DNA from: Kappaphycus alvarezii
Lineage: Eukaryota; Rhodophyta; Florideophyceae; Gigartinales; Solieriaceae
Reading direction: 5' to 3'
DNA length: 64,000 nucleotides
NCBI GenBank assembly: GCA_002205965.3
Contig: NADL03000515.1
Span: 1-64,000, forward strand
This document shows positions 10,198 through 23,090 of this stretch, in pieces (the stretch's first letter is position 1; each line of letters begins with the position of its first letter). The notes below the pieces were generated by a model. The model saw only the letters and a list, made by a program, of their open reading frames with translations, was not told the origin of the DNA and ran no database searches. Position numbers and translations under genes: made by a program.

Positions 10198-11880
10198 TCA
10201 GTTACTTTTTCTAGTGCCTTGAGCGTCTCTGTTGTCGCTTGAATATCTTCGGTCAGCTTTATCATTTTGTAAATTCTCAGCGGATGCGGATAATAACATT
10301 TTCGATGAATCCTCTGCAATTCTGATTATTTGTACATAACTTCTTAGTTTTTTATAGTAGAAATGGCCTAGCTTTCGAATGAGAGGTGCGCTCCAGAGAA
10401 AATCTTTGCATATGATACGATTTTTGACGATTTCTACTAAAAAGTACTTATCACTTACTTCAAGAAGTGCTATTCCAATATATACAACATCCAGAACGAT
10501 CTTCATTGGGAGTTGTCGCCGTATGGGATCTAAAACTTCGCTTTCCATGCTTCTTTTACTTATGGCTCCAAATTTGTTGACCGTTGCTGTTGACGGAATA
10601 AGAGCGCGGTAGATTCCCATGAGGCGGAATTTTACCTCAGCTTGACTCTTCCCTACTACAGATCTGTGAGCTGCAGTATCCAAACAGGCTCCATTGAACT
10701 TTTCAATAGATTATAGATCCGAAGGAGAAGTGAGATTGATTTTGGGTTCAGAAACAAATTTTCATCATTCGTTTCTACCACATAATTAATAAATGCATTG
10801 AATAGATCAAAGTCTAATCCTTTACTTAATTCTGTAACATCTTCTGGTACTTCTTCACTCATTTCCTCTTTTGACTCATTTGCAGAGTTGAGCTGTTTGA
10901 CTACATAAAAAAGTCAACGTGAATATTTCGATTGTTTACAGTATCCTTTGAAATATGCTCCATTTTTCGACAAAATGCTTTGAAACGATCAATCTTATGC
11001 GGACATGAGCTTAGCATGTGATCAGGAGAGTCATAATCGAAGCATTCCATAACCGAAAGTGGTCCAGATGGATCCCTCTTGGCCAGAAATGACGCGTATC
11101 ACGGACGGAACCGTGATAAATTTTTTGTAGCGATCAGGTCCCTGATATAGTATCCCAGGAACCATCTTGTCCCCATCCGAAGTATTTTATGACCTAATTG
11201 CAACTTTTTCTCTCATATTTGCCGCTTAAACTTCCCTAGGGAGACACAGGGCTGCTTCAAGTTCTCCATAAAGTTTTTGAAATGAGAGACCATGAGTAAA
11301 GACACAGCTTGTCAGCTCCGTCGTCATGCATAAAAGACGCTAGCATTGCGGAGAAATTCATTCTTTTGTGCCTTACTTCTGTGCGAAAGGTCACTTGCGA
11401 TGAAAGCTTTATTTTCAGATTGTACAGTTTTTCAAGTGCTTCAAGCTCATTAGGACCTTCAGAAGTATGATTAAATATCCTAGGTCCACCGAGATAGTTC
11501 TTCACTAGGTTTTTTCTAACCATATAATTGTACTCTATTCCGATGATGTTCATCGCCTCAGTGAAGTAGTTTACCTCTTTTCGATTTGATCAAGTTAAAA
11601 TCGCCTAGCATCTCCACGCAGTAAATTATGAAGATATTGCTTCTTCTGTGCCGCGTTTAGACCATAATCACGAACAACTTTTTGGTACTCGGCAACATAT
11701 TCCATCCATGACTCGCCAATGTCTCCAGAAAACTTTTGATCTCTGTCCCAAAATCTGGAGCCCAGGTAATATGACATTTTGCCTCGTTGCGTAGAGACGG
11801 ATATAGCACGAGATTATTCTTATTCAACTGCAGATGGTTCTTGACCTCTTGCAGCAATTCGGCGACCGGCCTTTAGCAGT
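10198..11880 (-). mobile_element. Ty1/copia-type gag-protease fossil
   Basis: On the minus strand the gag region (about 11860-11257) contains KFSGDIGESW and KKQYLHNLLRGDARRF, followed by RKNLVKNYLGG, a layout familiar from copia gag proteins of fungi and oomycetes. Downstream, at 10683-10198, MDTAAHRSVVGKSQAEVKF resembles the copia aspartic protease active-site segment (here D-T-A). No reverse transcriptase or LTR is linked to it; the gypsy fossil to the left occupies the place where pol would lie. It is a broken, truncated and old element with several breaks. It could instead be the gag of the gypsy element, but the protease type argues against that. Confidence 0.55.
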
Positions 11881-13831
11881 TCGTTAGTGGTTTTTTCTCT
11901 GGCTAGCTTGTCTTCGTCGTTAGTATAGTGATTCGAGGCTACTTGTCAGGTAGCGCGACAAGAACCATGTGGAAGCATGTTGGCCTCAACTTCATTCAAC
12001 CAATCACGAAGGGCTTTGTAAGCAATAAGCATAGATTGCATAGCATGGGAGAATAAAGAAGCCGGCTGAGGCAGTTCGGCTAACTTATCGACTCGCTGGG
12101 ATCCATTTATCGATCGAGCAGAGACACAGTTCTCGAGTAGTCAAATTGAATTGATTAATATAGAAACATTTGGCGATACATTTTCCAGTGCTATTTCACA
12201 CATGTACAGGTCTGCGACATCATCAGTGCTTCCTGCATCCACGCTAAATCATTACCCTTGAATTCGGACGTACATTGACTTGGCTTGAACAAATTATTGG
12301 TACAGAAGTGACGATAGGCTGCTAATGTTGACGGAAGGATACTCTGACTTTGGTACAGTAGAGGATAATTTGTGAATCTAGAATCAAGCCTAAGAGGCAG
12401 AACGTAGCAATGTTGCTGGTGGAAGTCTACTGTAAGCCTTAAAAGCCGAGCTTACAACGTTTGACATAACTACTGACTGTTATGCTCGATGGATTGGTTT
12501 CCCCTTATTGTGACAAGAACAATTACTTAGTTCTTCCGTCTGATGGTTGATTATTCTTTTCTTGGACTTACTCCGATACTCGGTACGCAAGCCCTTTATA
12601 GACTTTTGTAGCCCCTCTGTACTGTATGTAAAAGTATAGTATTGTAATGTGCAGTGTAAAAGTTAGGCTACCATAGAAAATAAATGAGGTGGCTACGGTA
12701 CATTAATGTTTTGCACTTTCTGGTAGACTGTTGCTGGTGCTAGCATTTGACAGCAATCATTTGTACATTGCTTCGACCATCGGTACATGTATTTGATATC
12801 CCTAATGCAAAGTTTTTATGTGCGGCAAAACACACATTAATTTTAAAAGCCCAGAAGTAAGAAATAAGACAACTACACAGTAAAGTAACGGCATGACAGT
12901 GTTCACGCCTTTTTGGTGTCTCCACTGCTTTGTAGCTAAATTGGGAAAATAGCGGTTCTGTGGCATCTTCGCAAAGTCAGGCTTTCGAGGATGGTTCTAA
13001 GAGGCCGAAAAGTCCCTTATAGGCGATAAAACGCACATAACAGAGAGAACTTTACCTTAAAAATAGCACAAAATGTCTTAGCTTTAGCTCGTTAGGAGTC
13101 GTGTCGTCGCTGGTTCGGAGTTGCCGTCCACTTGTTGAGACCTCCACATGGACGATCGCGTTGAAACCATGCTTTGTCTTGCACTTTCAGCTCTCCATCA
13201 TGATCCCCTGATGGCGGCCAAGCACGTTCTGCAGTGGCACTACGTCCATTCACCAGAGCTAGGATACGCGTTATCTCCTTCTCCGCTCGCACTCTCCGCC
13301 GTGCTAGCACCATTTCTACCACACCTTGAGGCTGCCCTCGCTGGTATTCTCCGCTAATCGAGGTGCTTGGAACTGTGCCAAACATGGAAGCAACTCTTCC
13401 TGAATCCAGGTGGCACCTTCAAACAGAGGTGCATGGAGCACAAGTTGCACCTGAAGGTTTTTTTGTGCCCTCAATGTCCACGAGTATGCTGACAACACGG
13501 CGCGCAGTGTATCAGAGGTCCCTGCGAAGTATGATGTCCGCAAACGGACAGGCGCCACGCGACTCCATCGGTAGAGTTGGAGAGTTTCAACCTATTTCGC
13601 TTTTTCGAGTGGGCGAGAGAAATGAGCCGCTTTCCCCTTTTGGTGCTGGTTTAAGCAACATTTTCCGTTCCATCCTCTCTACCCTCATGAATTTGCATAC
13701 TAGAGGCGTAGCTGAGCAACTCTTTCGCAACATCAAACATAAATTCAGCTGTATCTTGAACCTTGTTCAATGATTTTTGATAGTTATCCACAGACTTGAG
13801 TGAATCATCTGATTATAGGAAATATTGCCTC
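11881..13831. other. Unassigned accessory DNA
   Basis: I see no recognisable gene. 12440-12740 is AT-rich with repeated TGTA/TACA words and might be LTR or UTR sequence. 13090-13560 has overlapping open frames on both strands with higher GC; by position it could hold the C-terminal remains of the transposase to its right, but no zinc-finger pattern is clear. Confidence 0.4.
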
Positions 13832-16450
13832 TCAAACATTCGCCATACCAAGAAGGTGTTCACTTCGAGCGTTTTGATAGTCTGGGACACTACCTTTTGC
13901 TCCCATTTTAAATGAGAGGTTGAGCTTCTCAAATCGCTCGCAGTTGTATCGCACCATCAACGCCTGCCTTGGTCTTGGAGTGGAAGTTTGGCGCGGCATG
14001 TTTGAAAAGCTTAAGAGGAGCAAAAAATCCACTTGTGTGGACATGTTTGTCCACAACCTGCCAAAATGTACGCCTCGTCTCTAGTTGCGCCCGGTTTTTC
14101 ACATCCAAAAAAGCAAGGAATGGCATGTCTTCGGCAAAAACCCAGTCCACCCAGGGTTGCGCAATAGAAATGAGTGAGGACTGAAATGTAGAAAGTGCAG
14201 AGCGTGGGATATTTATGAGCAATATGTACAGTAAACCTGTCTCCCCTGCAACGACGTATAGACAACACTTTAGCTGTAGCACCAGAGCTTGGGGAACAAG
14301 CTGTGTCATTTGTTCTCGCAGCACGTACCTTCCGAACGTCTCATCACCGATGCTGCATCTAACTACGTCCAGCGATGATAACTGGGCGGCCTAAACCAGC
14401 GCGTACGCTGCTACCTTCGTCTTAATCTCAACAGAGGCCATGAACACCTTGCTTACTCGAAATCCAGACAAAATCTCAACGTTCGACCACTCCACAGACG
14501 GCGCTATGTCCAGAAAAGCCACGGCGTCAGGAAAGCAGGCAAGATAACGGGCTGTCTTCATGTACAGCATTCCCACATCAAACACACCTTTGGCGATCTC
14601 CAGAGCATCAAGCGCGCTAACGACAGCAGGCTCGTTTACTCTACCTCTCATCATCGCTTCAGTTGAAGTCTTAGAGCTAAACCAGCTCTTGTGCAACAAG
14701 CTGAACCACTTCTGTTGTGCCTTCTAAACTTCTTATTCAACTGAAAGACCTAGAATGTCCATGTCTGCTGTAGATGACATCAACAGGAGGCCCGCGCTTG
14801 TACTTGTCACTCGAAATTGTCGCAGCACAAACCATTCGGCACAACGCTGTCCTAAAGTTAGCACTTCACGTACGCTAGCGATCTGTTCCTCGGCTTTAGC
14901 CTCATGAACTGCATGCCCTCACTCTCCTGTTCCACACCACTGAAGGGGGTATTGCCTAAGAAATTATTTGGTTTTGGCGCAGCAATCCACGTATTCAAAC
15001 TTTGCTGCATTTGTGGCGGGACTTTGTACATAAACCTGAGCACCTTGGCAAACTTATTCGTACCATGTTCCCACACTGCGGAAGCAGTGGCAATGTTTTT
15101 GCGTATCCTGCGGCCTATTAACGGGATTATCTTCGATGAAAAATACACTTCAGTTCCCATGTCTGGATCGTCATCAAGCACAAAATCTTTACGACGATCA
15201 AGCACAAAATCTTTACGACGATCGTACCATTGAGTGTTGCCCGCACGCCGCTCTGCAGTATTAGTTTCATTATCGGTCCTTGTCGATTATTGCTCTCTGT
15301 GCGAATCGTTGGCAGCTCCGGTTGTAGGGACTCTTGCAGGAACGCTTGTGGGTACGCTATCATTAGGGTTCGGTGTAGCACCTACTGCAGAGTTCTCAGC
15401 TTTGCGGACATAAGCATTGGTAGAATCCACGCCCCCATCGGCTTCTTCTTCTAGATCACCGCAAAAGGGTTCAAGTACGACTTTCTGACAAACATATGGC
15501 AGCTCAAAATGTGGTCCGGCATTACAAACACAGAACAAAGGCCGAAGTCCATCAGGATTTTCATGAAATCCTCATTACCGTACCCTCTGTCGGCTGTGAT
15601 AATGCACCAATCAAATACTCCTCACCGCTTCCATCCAACAACGTCCCGAGAAGCTTTCAAACAGAGTCTTCCTGCTTTTCTCCTCTTCTTCTGAACCGTA
15701 GCGCAAAAGTTATCCAAAACAGTTCATCCGCGACGGCGTCAGCCAAGTGACCTTCCTTATCAGCTTTCTTCGTGCCTTGCATCTTAATTTGACTGTCGGC
15801 TGCTCGTGTGCCGAATAGGTCATTATCCAACCTTGACATTAAGTGAAGCTGTATGAAGAAGATCTTCCAAGTTTCTCTGAACGCGATCACTTCAAACTCT
15901 GTCAATTGGCGAGTCTGATTTTGCTGCGGTGACCAGATTCTTTGTCCACTTTTCCCGCTTTCAGTCGCTGGTTACGACAGGATATGTGACGATATGAGCC
16001 AAATTCGCTCCAGAGAGGGAAGGATACTCCCAGCCTGTCGTAGGACTGAAATTGCCTTTTCAAAGCTAAACTGTGTCGTGTGGGAAAACACTAAAACAGC
16101 AACGTAGCAGTACAAGCCAGAAAACGCAAATGGGGGTTTAGACCTGTTTCGTAGCCTCACAAACTCATTTATCCAGTCCAACAATTGCCGCAGCAATGCG
16201 TTCATTACCAATACAACACACCAATCCTCTTCTGAGAAAGTCTGTTGACATTCGTCTTCAATTTCATGTTCATAACAGCCACCTTGCACAACAACCTGGC
16301 CCTGTGTTGCAAGAAATTATTGAAGAACCCTTTTCCATCATAACCTAATTGCATTGAGTAACACTCATCGTCCAACTCGCGCTAGGCCCCCACCGTGGAG
16401 AGTGGAAGGGCAATGAAGCCATGCCCAGGACCCTTTGAACCATAAGTGGA
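13832..16450 (-). pseudogene. piggyBac-like transposase with embedded YqaJ-type nuclease (broken)
   Basis: Read on the minus strand, the transposase pieces come in order: LDNDLFGTRAAD (15833-15796, probable first Asp), ITADRGYGNEDF (15600-15565, second Asp) then FVMPDHIL, and SKTKAGVDGA (about 13980-13951, the third-Asp GVD motif typical of piggyBac-like DDD enzymes). Between the second and third Asp lies a PD-(D/E)XK module: RGRVNEPAVV (14651-14623), FPDAV (14535-14520), VEIKTK (14432-14415) and then QALVLQLKCCLYVV, the pattern of YqaJ-family exonucleases. The whole spans about 870 codons. Reading shifts frame and meets several stops, so this copy is dead. TTAA-flanked inverted ends were not identified. 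Oomycete genomes carry transposases with similar DRGYG/GVDG signatures; the assignment is from memory of motifs. Confidence 0.6.
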
Positions 16451-16691
16451 GCTAGTTTATTACGAGTGGTGCAATGGTTGGGAGTCTCATGAATTAGCAT
16501 TCAAACTATGATTCAGGATCGATAGTCATTCAAGAATAAAGGAGCATTTCTACCAACTAAAAAAGTAGCTGGTAGCCCCGTCGACTAGCAAGCGGCGTTG
16601 AATGTGACCATCAACGCGGTGTGGGCAAATTTTCATGTATTCCGTGTGGGGAGAGTTTGTGTAGTATGGGTCATTTCCTAAACTGAGGCCA
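16451..16691. other. Short dispersed repeat upstream of copia A
   Basis: 16461-16590 resembles 40170-40290: both have GGTTGGGAGTC followed some 80 bases later by a GTAGCTGGTA block. TGGTGCAATGG at about 16468 fits the Pol III A-box consensus, and GATTCAGGATC some 40 bases later is a poor B box. A tRNA-derived SINE is possible but unproven. It is the pre-existing flank of the copia insertion. Confidence 0.3.
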
Positions 16692-16696
16692 GTTGC

Positions 16697-16943
16697 TGTG
16701 TTAGCCAGTAGTTAGTCGACTCATTTAGGGCACATGTGTAGTACGATTGTGCTGGTCGGCTCGACGGTTTCCGCCGCTTGGCCCCGACGAACTTTTACCC
16801 ATTACTTATACCGGGACACATCTGCCCCAGAGTAAAGAGGTAACCGAAGGAACATCAACTGCATTTTATCACGACATCGAACCACCGTTCTGTTGTGAGT
16901 TGCAGTTGCCCCTTCGTGTCCCAACCAGTCGTTGTCTACAACA
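16697..16943 (+). repeat. 5' LTR of copia A
   Basis: It is 247 bases long, begins TGTGTTAGCC and ends CTACAACA, and matches 22025-22272 and 27054-27301. GTTGC directly precedes it. Confidence 0.93.
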
Positions 16944-17198
16944 TTCCGGAATCAGTAGCAACGCTGCTGCTTTGACTTTTCCTTTTTTTCAACCCCCGGC
17001 TGTCTCGACACGCGACGACTTTGCTGCAACGTCGTAAAGCGACTTGTGTGTGGTAGCTTGCTAACTCCCTGACGACGCCTGTCTTCCATCCCAAAACACA
17101 CAAGCGTGAATCGGCCTCAGTATTGCGCCAACGTGATACGAACCGGACGAAGACTTGGAACTTGGATGACCCTCTTGGAAATCAACTAGCCTCCCAAC

Positions 17199-18560
17199 AT
17201 GCCTTATGAGTCACAGATTAAGGCCACTTTGGCACATGATCAGGACCTACGACACCTTCTCAATCTTTGGGATGACTTGGAAAAGCCAACCTTGCTGGAA
17301 GCCATCAAGGAAACACTGTCTGCCAAGATCTTAGCCTCGCTCAGTGTGTATGAATTTCGCAACTACCTTCACACGAAGGAAGTTGACATTGCAGAATTGG
17401 ATGAGGATGGAAACCCGAAGCCTTCGCTATGGTGCCTGGCCGGACTGCTACTCCCCGATCAACGTGACCAAGTCCGTGAATACATTAACACTGGCTCCAT
17501 CACCGGTGCCACACCCTCAAAAACTGGTGTACACCACATCACCATACCCAACGACCCGAATGGTACTTCATACCACAGTGGAACCAAACTTGGAAAGCCA
17601 AGCGACATCACAGGAAAGTTCAACCATGGTGATCAGAAGTACAGTGGACGAATCGACCAACCATTCCCGCGCTTCGAGATAACATATCGACGTCTTGTAA
17701 ACACTCACCGTATTTCGCAAGCGGATGCAAAGAACTGTCTCGCATGTATTTTCACTGGACCTGCCCTGAAATGGTACAAAGACTATATTGAAAATCAGGT
17801 GGAGGATCTTGATGAAGCCTTCAAGAAACTCAACATGCATTTCAACAATGATGCTGTCAAGACCCGCACCCGTGCAGAATGGTCTAAGATCCACTACCGC
17901 CTCTATCAACCGGACCTCGAACCTGATGCGGATAGCTTGTTCAAGATGCGTTCTCGGATGTCGGAACTTCAGGACATTGTACCAAAAACCTTCCGTGGAC
18001 CAGAACATGACCTTGCGCAGTTCAAAGATGCAATGACGAACGTACCGCTCGCGGATATGATCTTATCACAGATGCCCAAGTCAAGCATCGACCTTGAGAA
18101 CAAATTTCAACTTCGTATAGAGGAACTAAACAAGGATAAGGTCGTTACCAAACCCGAACATGCATCGCCAACTTCTGTTGCCGAGATCCAGAAGGGATTG
18201 GCGGAACTTCTCAACGTTGGAAGATCTTATGGGAACCGCCCGAACTATCGTCAAAATCAGAATCGCTACAAAGGCCGATATTCTAATCGGGACCATGCTC
18301 GCCATCACCCAAAGAATACCCATTATGGATCACGCAATGCTAGATACAACGGATCGAATCGCCAAAATGCAGTTCGCAAGAACCCGATCGATCCGAAGAC
18401 TGGAAAGCCGGCAAAGTGTGACTTATGCGAATCGGTCACGCATTTTTGGAAGGACTGTCCAGAAACTCCACCCGATGCTAAGCCGAAGCATCAGATACAA
18501 CTTATTGGACTTGACGGATACTCTGCAGACTTGACGGATACTCTGCAGAAAGCATACTCA
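17199..18560 (+). other. Copia A gag region
   Basis: The start is the ATG at 17199, 255 bases after the LTR. The encoded gag has a central capsid-like region (FPRFEITYRRL, then CIFTGPALKWYKDY, about residues 155-195) and a C-terminal zinc knuckle CDLCESVTHFWKDC (about residues 407-420), preceded by an Arg/Asn-rich basic stretch that suits RNA binding. The type resembles gag of copia elements from fungi and other microbial eukaryotes. As part of a fossil element it is described only in outline. Confidence 0.8.
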
Positions 18561-21500
18561 ACTTGGCAACTGACCTCGCTACGGACAATGACCGGTATGA
18601 CAGATCCCCTTCATCACACCATGAACCCGACTTCGACTTCCATCCCGGAGATGGTGAGGACTCTGACGATGAAAGTGCCAACTCCGTTCACTTCGCTGAC
18701 CATGACGATGAACGAGATATCAACTTCGTCTCTGACTTCACATCCTCGCTGCATGAGCAACTATGCGACAATGCAATTCGTCACTCACTCCGTGCCGAAC
18801 CCAACCCAATTGTCTATGACCATGCTGCTGAAGAGATCAACACATCTGATCTTATATCAATGTGGTCCAAGGCACGCCGTCGGAAGTTGATGAAGCGAGC
18901 AGGGAAATGTCGCAAGCGAGAAATCATTGTCGAGGATCCTAGAGGTGTACTCAAACCGATCAATCATGCCATCTACAGCGAAGACGACTTCATAGGAATA
19001 TGCACGGATATTGGAGCTTCTACTGCTTGCTCTGGCCTGGATCAGTACAAGGCCTACTGCAAGGTGAAAAGTTCTCCAGTTCAACTGAGACCCTCATCAC
19101 ACATTCTAAAGTTCGGTGGTAAGCGACACAGGTCTCTGGGAATTTCAACCATCCGCGTACCTATTTCAGACAGTTCTTTCTTCCAGTACGAGTGCGACGT
19201 TGTTAAGGTTGATGTACCAATGCTACTGGGACTCCGTCAAATGGATGCGAATGGTGTTTACGTGAATAACATCACCCGGCAACTCATTCACCACTACGAT
19301 GGATGGACCCTCCCCCTAGCTCACATCAACGGTTATCTATTCATTCAGTTAGACCACGAAGTGATGTTCACGGAAGCAGAGCTGCGAAAGCTTCACTGGC
19401 AATTCTTTCACCCCAGTGTCGCCCGTCTATATGGACTACTGAAGCGAGCAAGACCTGAAGAGGTAGGACCTGAAACGAAGAAGGCTATACAGGAGATCAC
19501 AGACGCTTGCAAGACATGTACCGAGCTGAAGCGGCGACCGTTACCCTTTGTTGTTTCTATTCCTGAGGAAGGCCTTGTATTCAATCGAAGCGTAATCATT
19601 GATCTCTACTACCTGGACGGACGCCCTACCCTTTCGATCATCGACAAGGATACTAGCTACTTGGCCTCTAACTTCCTCCCCAACATCACTAAGGAAGCTG
19701 TATGGTGTTCCTTCCTTCTCACATGGGTTAACACTTATGCTGGATGGCCTGATGCAGTGTCACGAGACTCTGGATCTCAACTTCGCTCCCGCAACTTTCA
19801 GCAGTATCTTGAAGGCTCAGCTGTCGCGTTCAACGCAACTGGTGTAGAGTCTCATCACTCCTTGCGCAAAGGCGAACAAGTTCATGACTCTATCCGACGC
19901 ACCTACAAGAAGGTTCGGGCAACCTTTCCGACCGTCTCCCAAGAACATTCACTAAGCATTGCCGTCAAAGCATACAATGATACGGCTAATGTTAATGGAC
20001 TCTTCCCATCGTTGTTGGTCTTCGGGATCATGCCACGTATCCACATTGGTAACGAGGAGCTACCTGATGAAGAGACCCGTTTCAAAGCAATGACCGAAGC
20101 ACGGAATGAGATGGAGACCATTATGAATCAGCGTCGAATCGACAAGGCACTTAAGAAACGGACACCTTCCGCTGCAAACCGCACCTACCAACCCGGCGAT
20201 GAAGTAATGGTCTATCGTGAACGTTACCAAGAGCAGAATGTGAACAAGTGGGTCGGACCTTTCAAGGTTATCAAGCAAGTGGAAAAGATTTTGACCGTGA
20301 AGGACAAGGAACGCGAAGTGGAGTACAACATCGATCAAGTCAAGCCTTACATTTTTCCTGCTGTACAGTTCGCGAATGTTCTTAGCGATGCCTTGTCAAA
20401 CCTGCACAGAGACACGAAAGATATCTTCATCACTGAAATTCTTCCCATCAATGATCCTCGTGTTAAGGACCCACGCTTCGCAGAAGCCAAACTCAAAGAG
20501 CTTCAGGGACTCATTAGTCGCGGCATGTTCAAGGTTTGTCTCAAGAAGGACATTCCAAAAGATGCAAACATTCTGGGTACTCGTTTCGCTCTCACGATCA
20601 AGAATCTAGAAACTGATGAACCTCTCTTCAAGGCTCGTCTGATTTCACAAGGTCACAAGGATAAGGACAAGGACTTTATCATCAACTCCGTCACTACGTT
20701 GCACAAGCATAATGTTCGTCTTATGGCCTGTATTGCTGCTACCTTTGGTTTTGATATGTTTTCTCAAGATGTCACTCAAGCATACACCCAGGCAACGTAC
20801 TAACTACTTCGGGACGTCTTCATACGCCCTGTTAAGGAATTCCGTGACATGATGAAACTTCCTGCAGGTGCCCTATTGAAACTGCTGGTACCTCTCTACG
20901 GAACCCCAGATGCTGGAGACTATTGGGAACTGACCTTCAAAAACCATAACACGGAGGACTTACAGATGAAGCCCACCGTAATGGACAGTAGTCTCTTTGT
21001 CCACCATACTGAGAAGGATGGGAAGAAATTTCTGAACGGACTCTCTGGTACTGTTGTTGATGATGCATTACAATTCGGAACAGAGGATTTCAAGAAGCTT
21101 ACCGAATTGACTGGTCAGAAATTTGATTCAAAGCCTCGTGAATATGGAAGTACAAACTTCACTGGAATCCGTATCAAAAAAACCGGAAAAGCGTTTCACA
21201 TGTCAAAAATTGACTATATCAACAAACATAAGCCTCTTTCGAAAGACTGTTCGATGACCGACTTCCGTTCATCCAGAGGTGGTATCTCATGGATCCTACA
21301 CACCAGACCGGACATCGCGTTCAACATCGCTCAACTTTCACAAGTCACGGAAGATGAGCTAGATGATGAAGCAGTTCGCGCGGTGAACAAGGTCGTCACC
21401 CATCTACAGAGTACCAAACATCGCACCATGAAGTTTGTACCCCTGTACATCGAATCATTGCACGTCGCTGTGTACACTGATAGCTCCTTCGCGAAAATTT

Positions 21501-22000
21501 TGGACCTCACATCACAATTAGGCGTTGTAGTGCTGCTTGCGGATTGCAAAAAAAGCTGCAACCTTCTTCATTACAACTCATACAAAGCACGTCGTGTTAC
21601 GAGATCTGTCCTTGGAGCAGAGCTTTACTCCTTCGCAGATGGATTTGATTTTGCTTTCTCAATGCAACACGATCTCAACTTCATTCTCAACCGAGATGTT
21701 GCTATCAAGATGTACACTGACAGCAAGAGTCTTTTCGACATACTTGTTACCGCAGGTTAGACTTCCGAAAAGCGTTTGATGATTGACTTAAGTTCTCTTC
21801 GAGATGCATATGACAGAGGTGAAATATCGGATGTTGCTTGGATCAGATCCGAATTTAACCCCGCGGACGCTATGACCAAGCTAATCAAGTCGGACGTTCT
21901 GGACAAAATCATGAACCATAACGTTATTGACCACCCCGTTGAACAGTGGGTCGTGAAAAAAACTGCAACGTCCATTGGTAGTTCAACTGCTTAGTCGCCT
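18561..22000 (+). other. Copia A pol region
   Basis: Recognisable parts in order are as follows. The protease has TDIGASTACSG near 19008. The integrase zinc-binding region has HWQFFHPSVARLYGLL and CKTCTELK. The integrase catalytic core has IDLYYLDGRPTLSIID, then DSGSQL. It is followed by a chromo/SH3-like tail with KWVGPFKVI. Reverse transcriptase starts at about 20520 (GLISRGMFKVCLKKDIP...FSQDVTQAYTQA), with VVDDAL near 21055. RNase H is at about 21470-21960 (AVYTDSSFA, WIRSEFNPADAMTK). The order is diagnostic of Ty1/copia. It is broken at about one or two points, so no active polyprotein is expected. Confidence 0.85.
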
Positions 22001-22024
22001 AAATTCGCGACAAAGTAGAGGGAC

Positions 22025-22272
22025 TGTGTAAGCCAGTAGTTAGTCGACTCATTTAGGGCACACGTGTAGGACGATTGTGTTGGTCGGCTCGTCGGTTTCC
22101 GCCGCTTGGCCCCGACGAACTTTTACCCATTACTTATACAGGGGCACATCTGCCCCCAGAGTAAAGAGGTAACCGAAGGAACATCAACTGCATTTTATCA
22201 AGACATCGAACCACCGTTCTGTTGTGAGTTGCAGTTGCCCCTTCGTGTCCCAACCAGTCGTTGTCTACAACA
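22025..22272 (+). repeat. 3' LTR of copia A
   Basis: It is 248 bases, TGTGTAAGCC to CTACAACA, followed by the target duplication GTTGC and then host flank. It is nearly identical to 27054-27301 and about 96% identical to the 5' LTR. Confidence 0.93.
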
Positions 22273-22689
22273 GTTGCTTTAAAAGGGATTAAGCGTATTT
22301 GATGTAAGCTTACACACTAGGAACTCAGCAGCGCGCCCAGATCACCTCAAATCCCGCGAGTGGTATGGTTTTGCTTCAACCGATAGGAATATGGAACTCT
22401 GAGGGTATGCTCTGCTCTGCCGTCCTACTTTTCAATCATTAAAACACACCAATTTTTCCCCTTTGCTGTGTTATAGTAAATGAACCAGCGTGTTCCCCCT
22501 ATGCTCTGTCGGGGCCATCATGATACGAAGACATGCTGCGTCACAGAATGCTTCGAATGCGGCATGTCTATTGACAGAACTGATTGTTACTTTTTAGTAG
22601 CTGTTCCATAGCACCTTCACTCTTGGCTAGGCTCCATTGCCATTCTAATAGATTGTTGAGGAAGAAGAGGAGAGACTATTGGAATATTT

Positions 22690-22985
22690 GAAGGCACGGG
22701 AGGAATACAGTACAGCGAATACTACAGACTGGACCTTCACCCCATGGTTGCTGATGTCTATGGTTGCATTGGACCCGGGTTTGATCAAGCTTTGCAACAA
22801 GTCGCCCACTTTCTCGCCAGCAAGCCTGGTACCTCTGTTGCCGCCGAGAAAGAATCGCTCGCGTTAGATTCGTATGCCTGGTTGTCCAATACGTTGCTAC
22901 GTCCGTTAATCGGCGGCGTCTTGACCAGACCACCGAATTGGCCCCTGCTGTGTAGTCCCAGGCCCTGCGCTGTATGGCGCTAGCG
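22690..22985 (+). pseudogene. RLE-type LINE, C-terminal fragment (copy in unit 1)
   Basis: The frame reads KAREEYSTANTTDWTFTP then MVADVYGCIGPG and ends with a stop at about 22983. It lines up with FHPMAFDIYGSAGSG (31-kb LINE) and LSPVGIDIYGALGDN (40-kb LINE), each preceded by K..Y spacing. I infer that these are the last 100 or so residues of a non-LTR reverse transcriptase protein ending in a restriction-like endonuclease. The upstream part is missing, as is usual for 5'-truncated LINE copies. Confidence 0.5.
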
Positions 22986-23090
22986 GTCTCCTGAGTATTG
23001 ATCATTAAAGGTGATGCTTTCGTACAGTATTAAGAGAAATATTGTAGTTACAGTATTAAGCTGGCCCGATCTTACCTCAAAAAAGCTGCA

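Larger units (their letters stand above)
16692..22277 (+). mobile_element. Ty1/copia element A, full length with target duplication
   Basis: The element runs from the 5' LTR (16697-16943) to the 3' LTR (22025-22272), flanked by the 5-bp target duplication GTTGC (16692-16696 and 22273-22277). The LTRs start TGTGT and end ACAACA. A purine-rich tract (AAAGTAGAGGGA) abuts the 3' LTR. Gag and pol follow in copia order: gag, protease, integrase, reverse transcriptase, RNase H. The LTRs differ at about 9 of 247 positions (about 96% identity), so the insertion is moderately old. It is nearly whole but broken, with roughly two breaks. Its 3' part was later included in a tandem duplication. Confidence 0.93.

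Noticed and set aside
22676-23005. 109-codon minus-strand frame (and its duplicate)
   Set aside because: It is antisense to the LINE C-terminal fragment, whose sense frame matches two other LINE copies.
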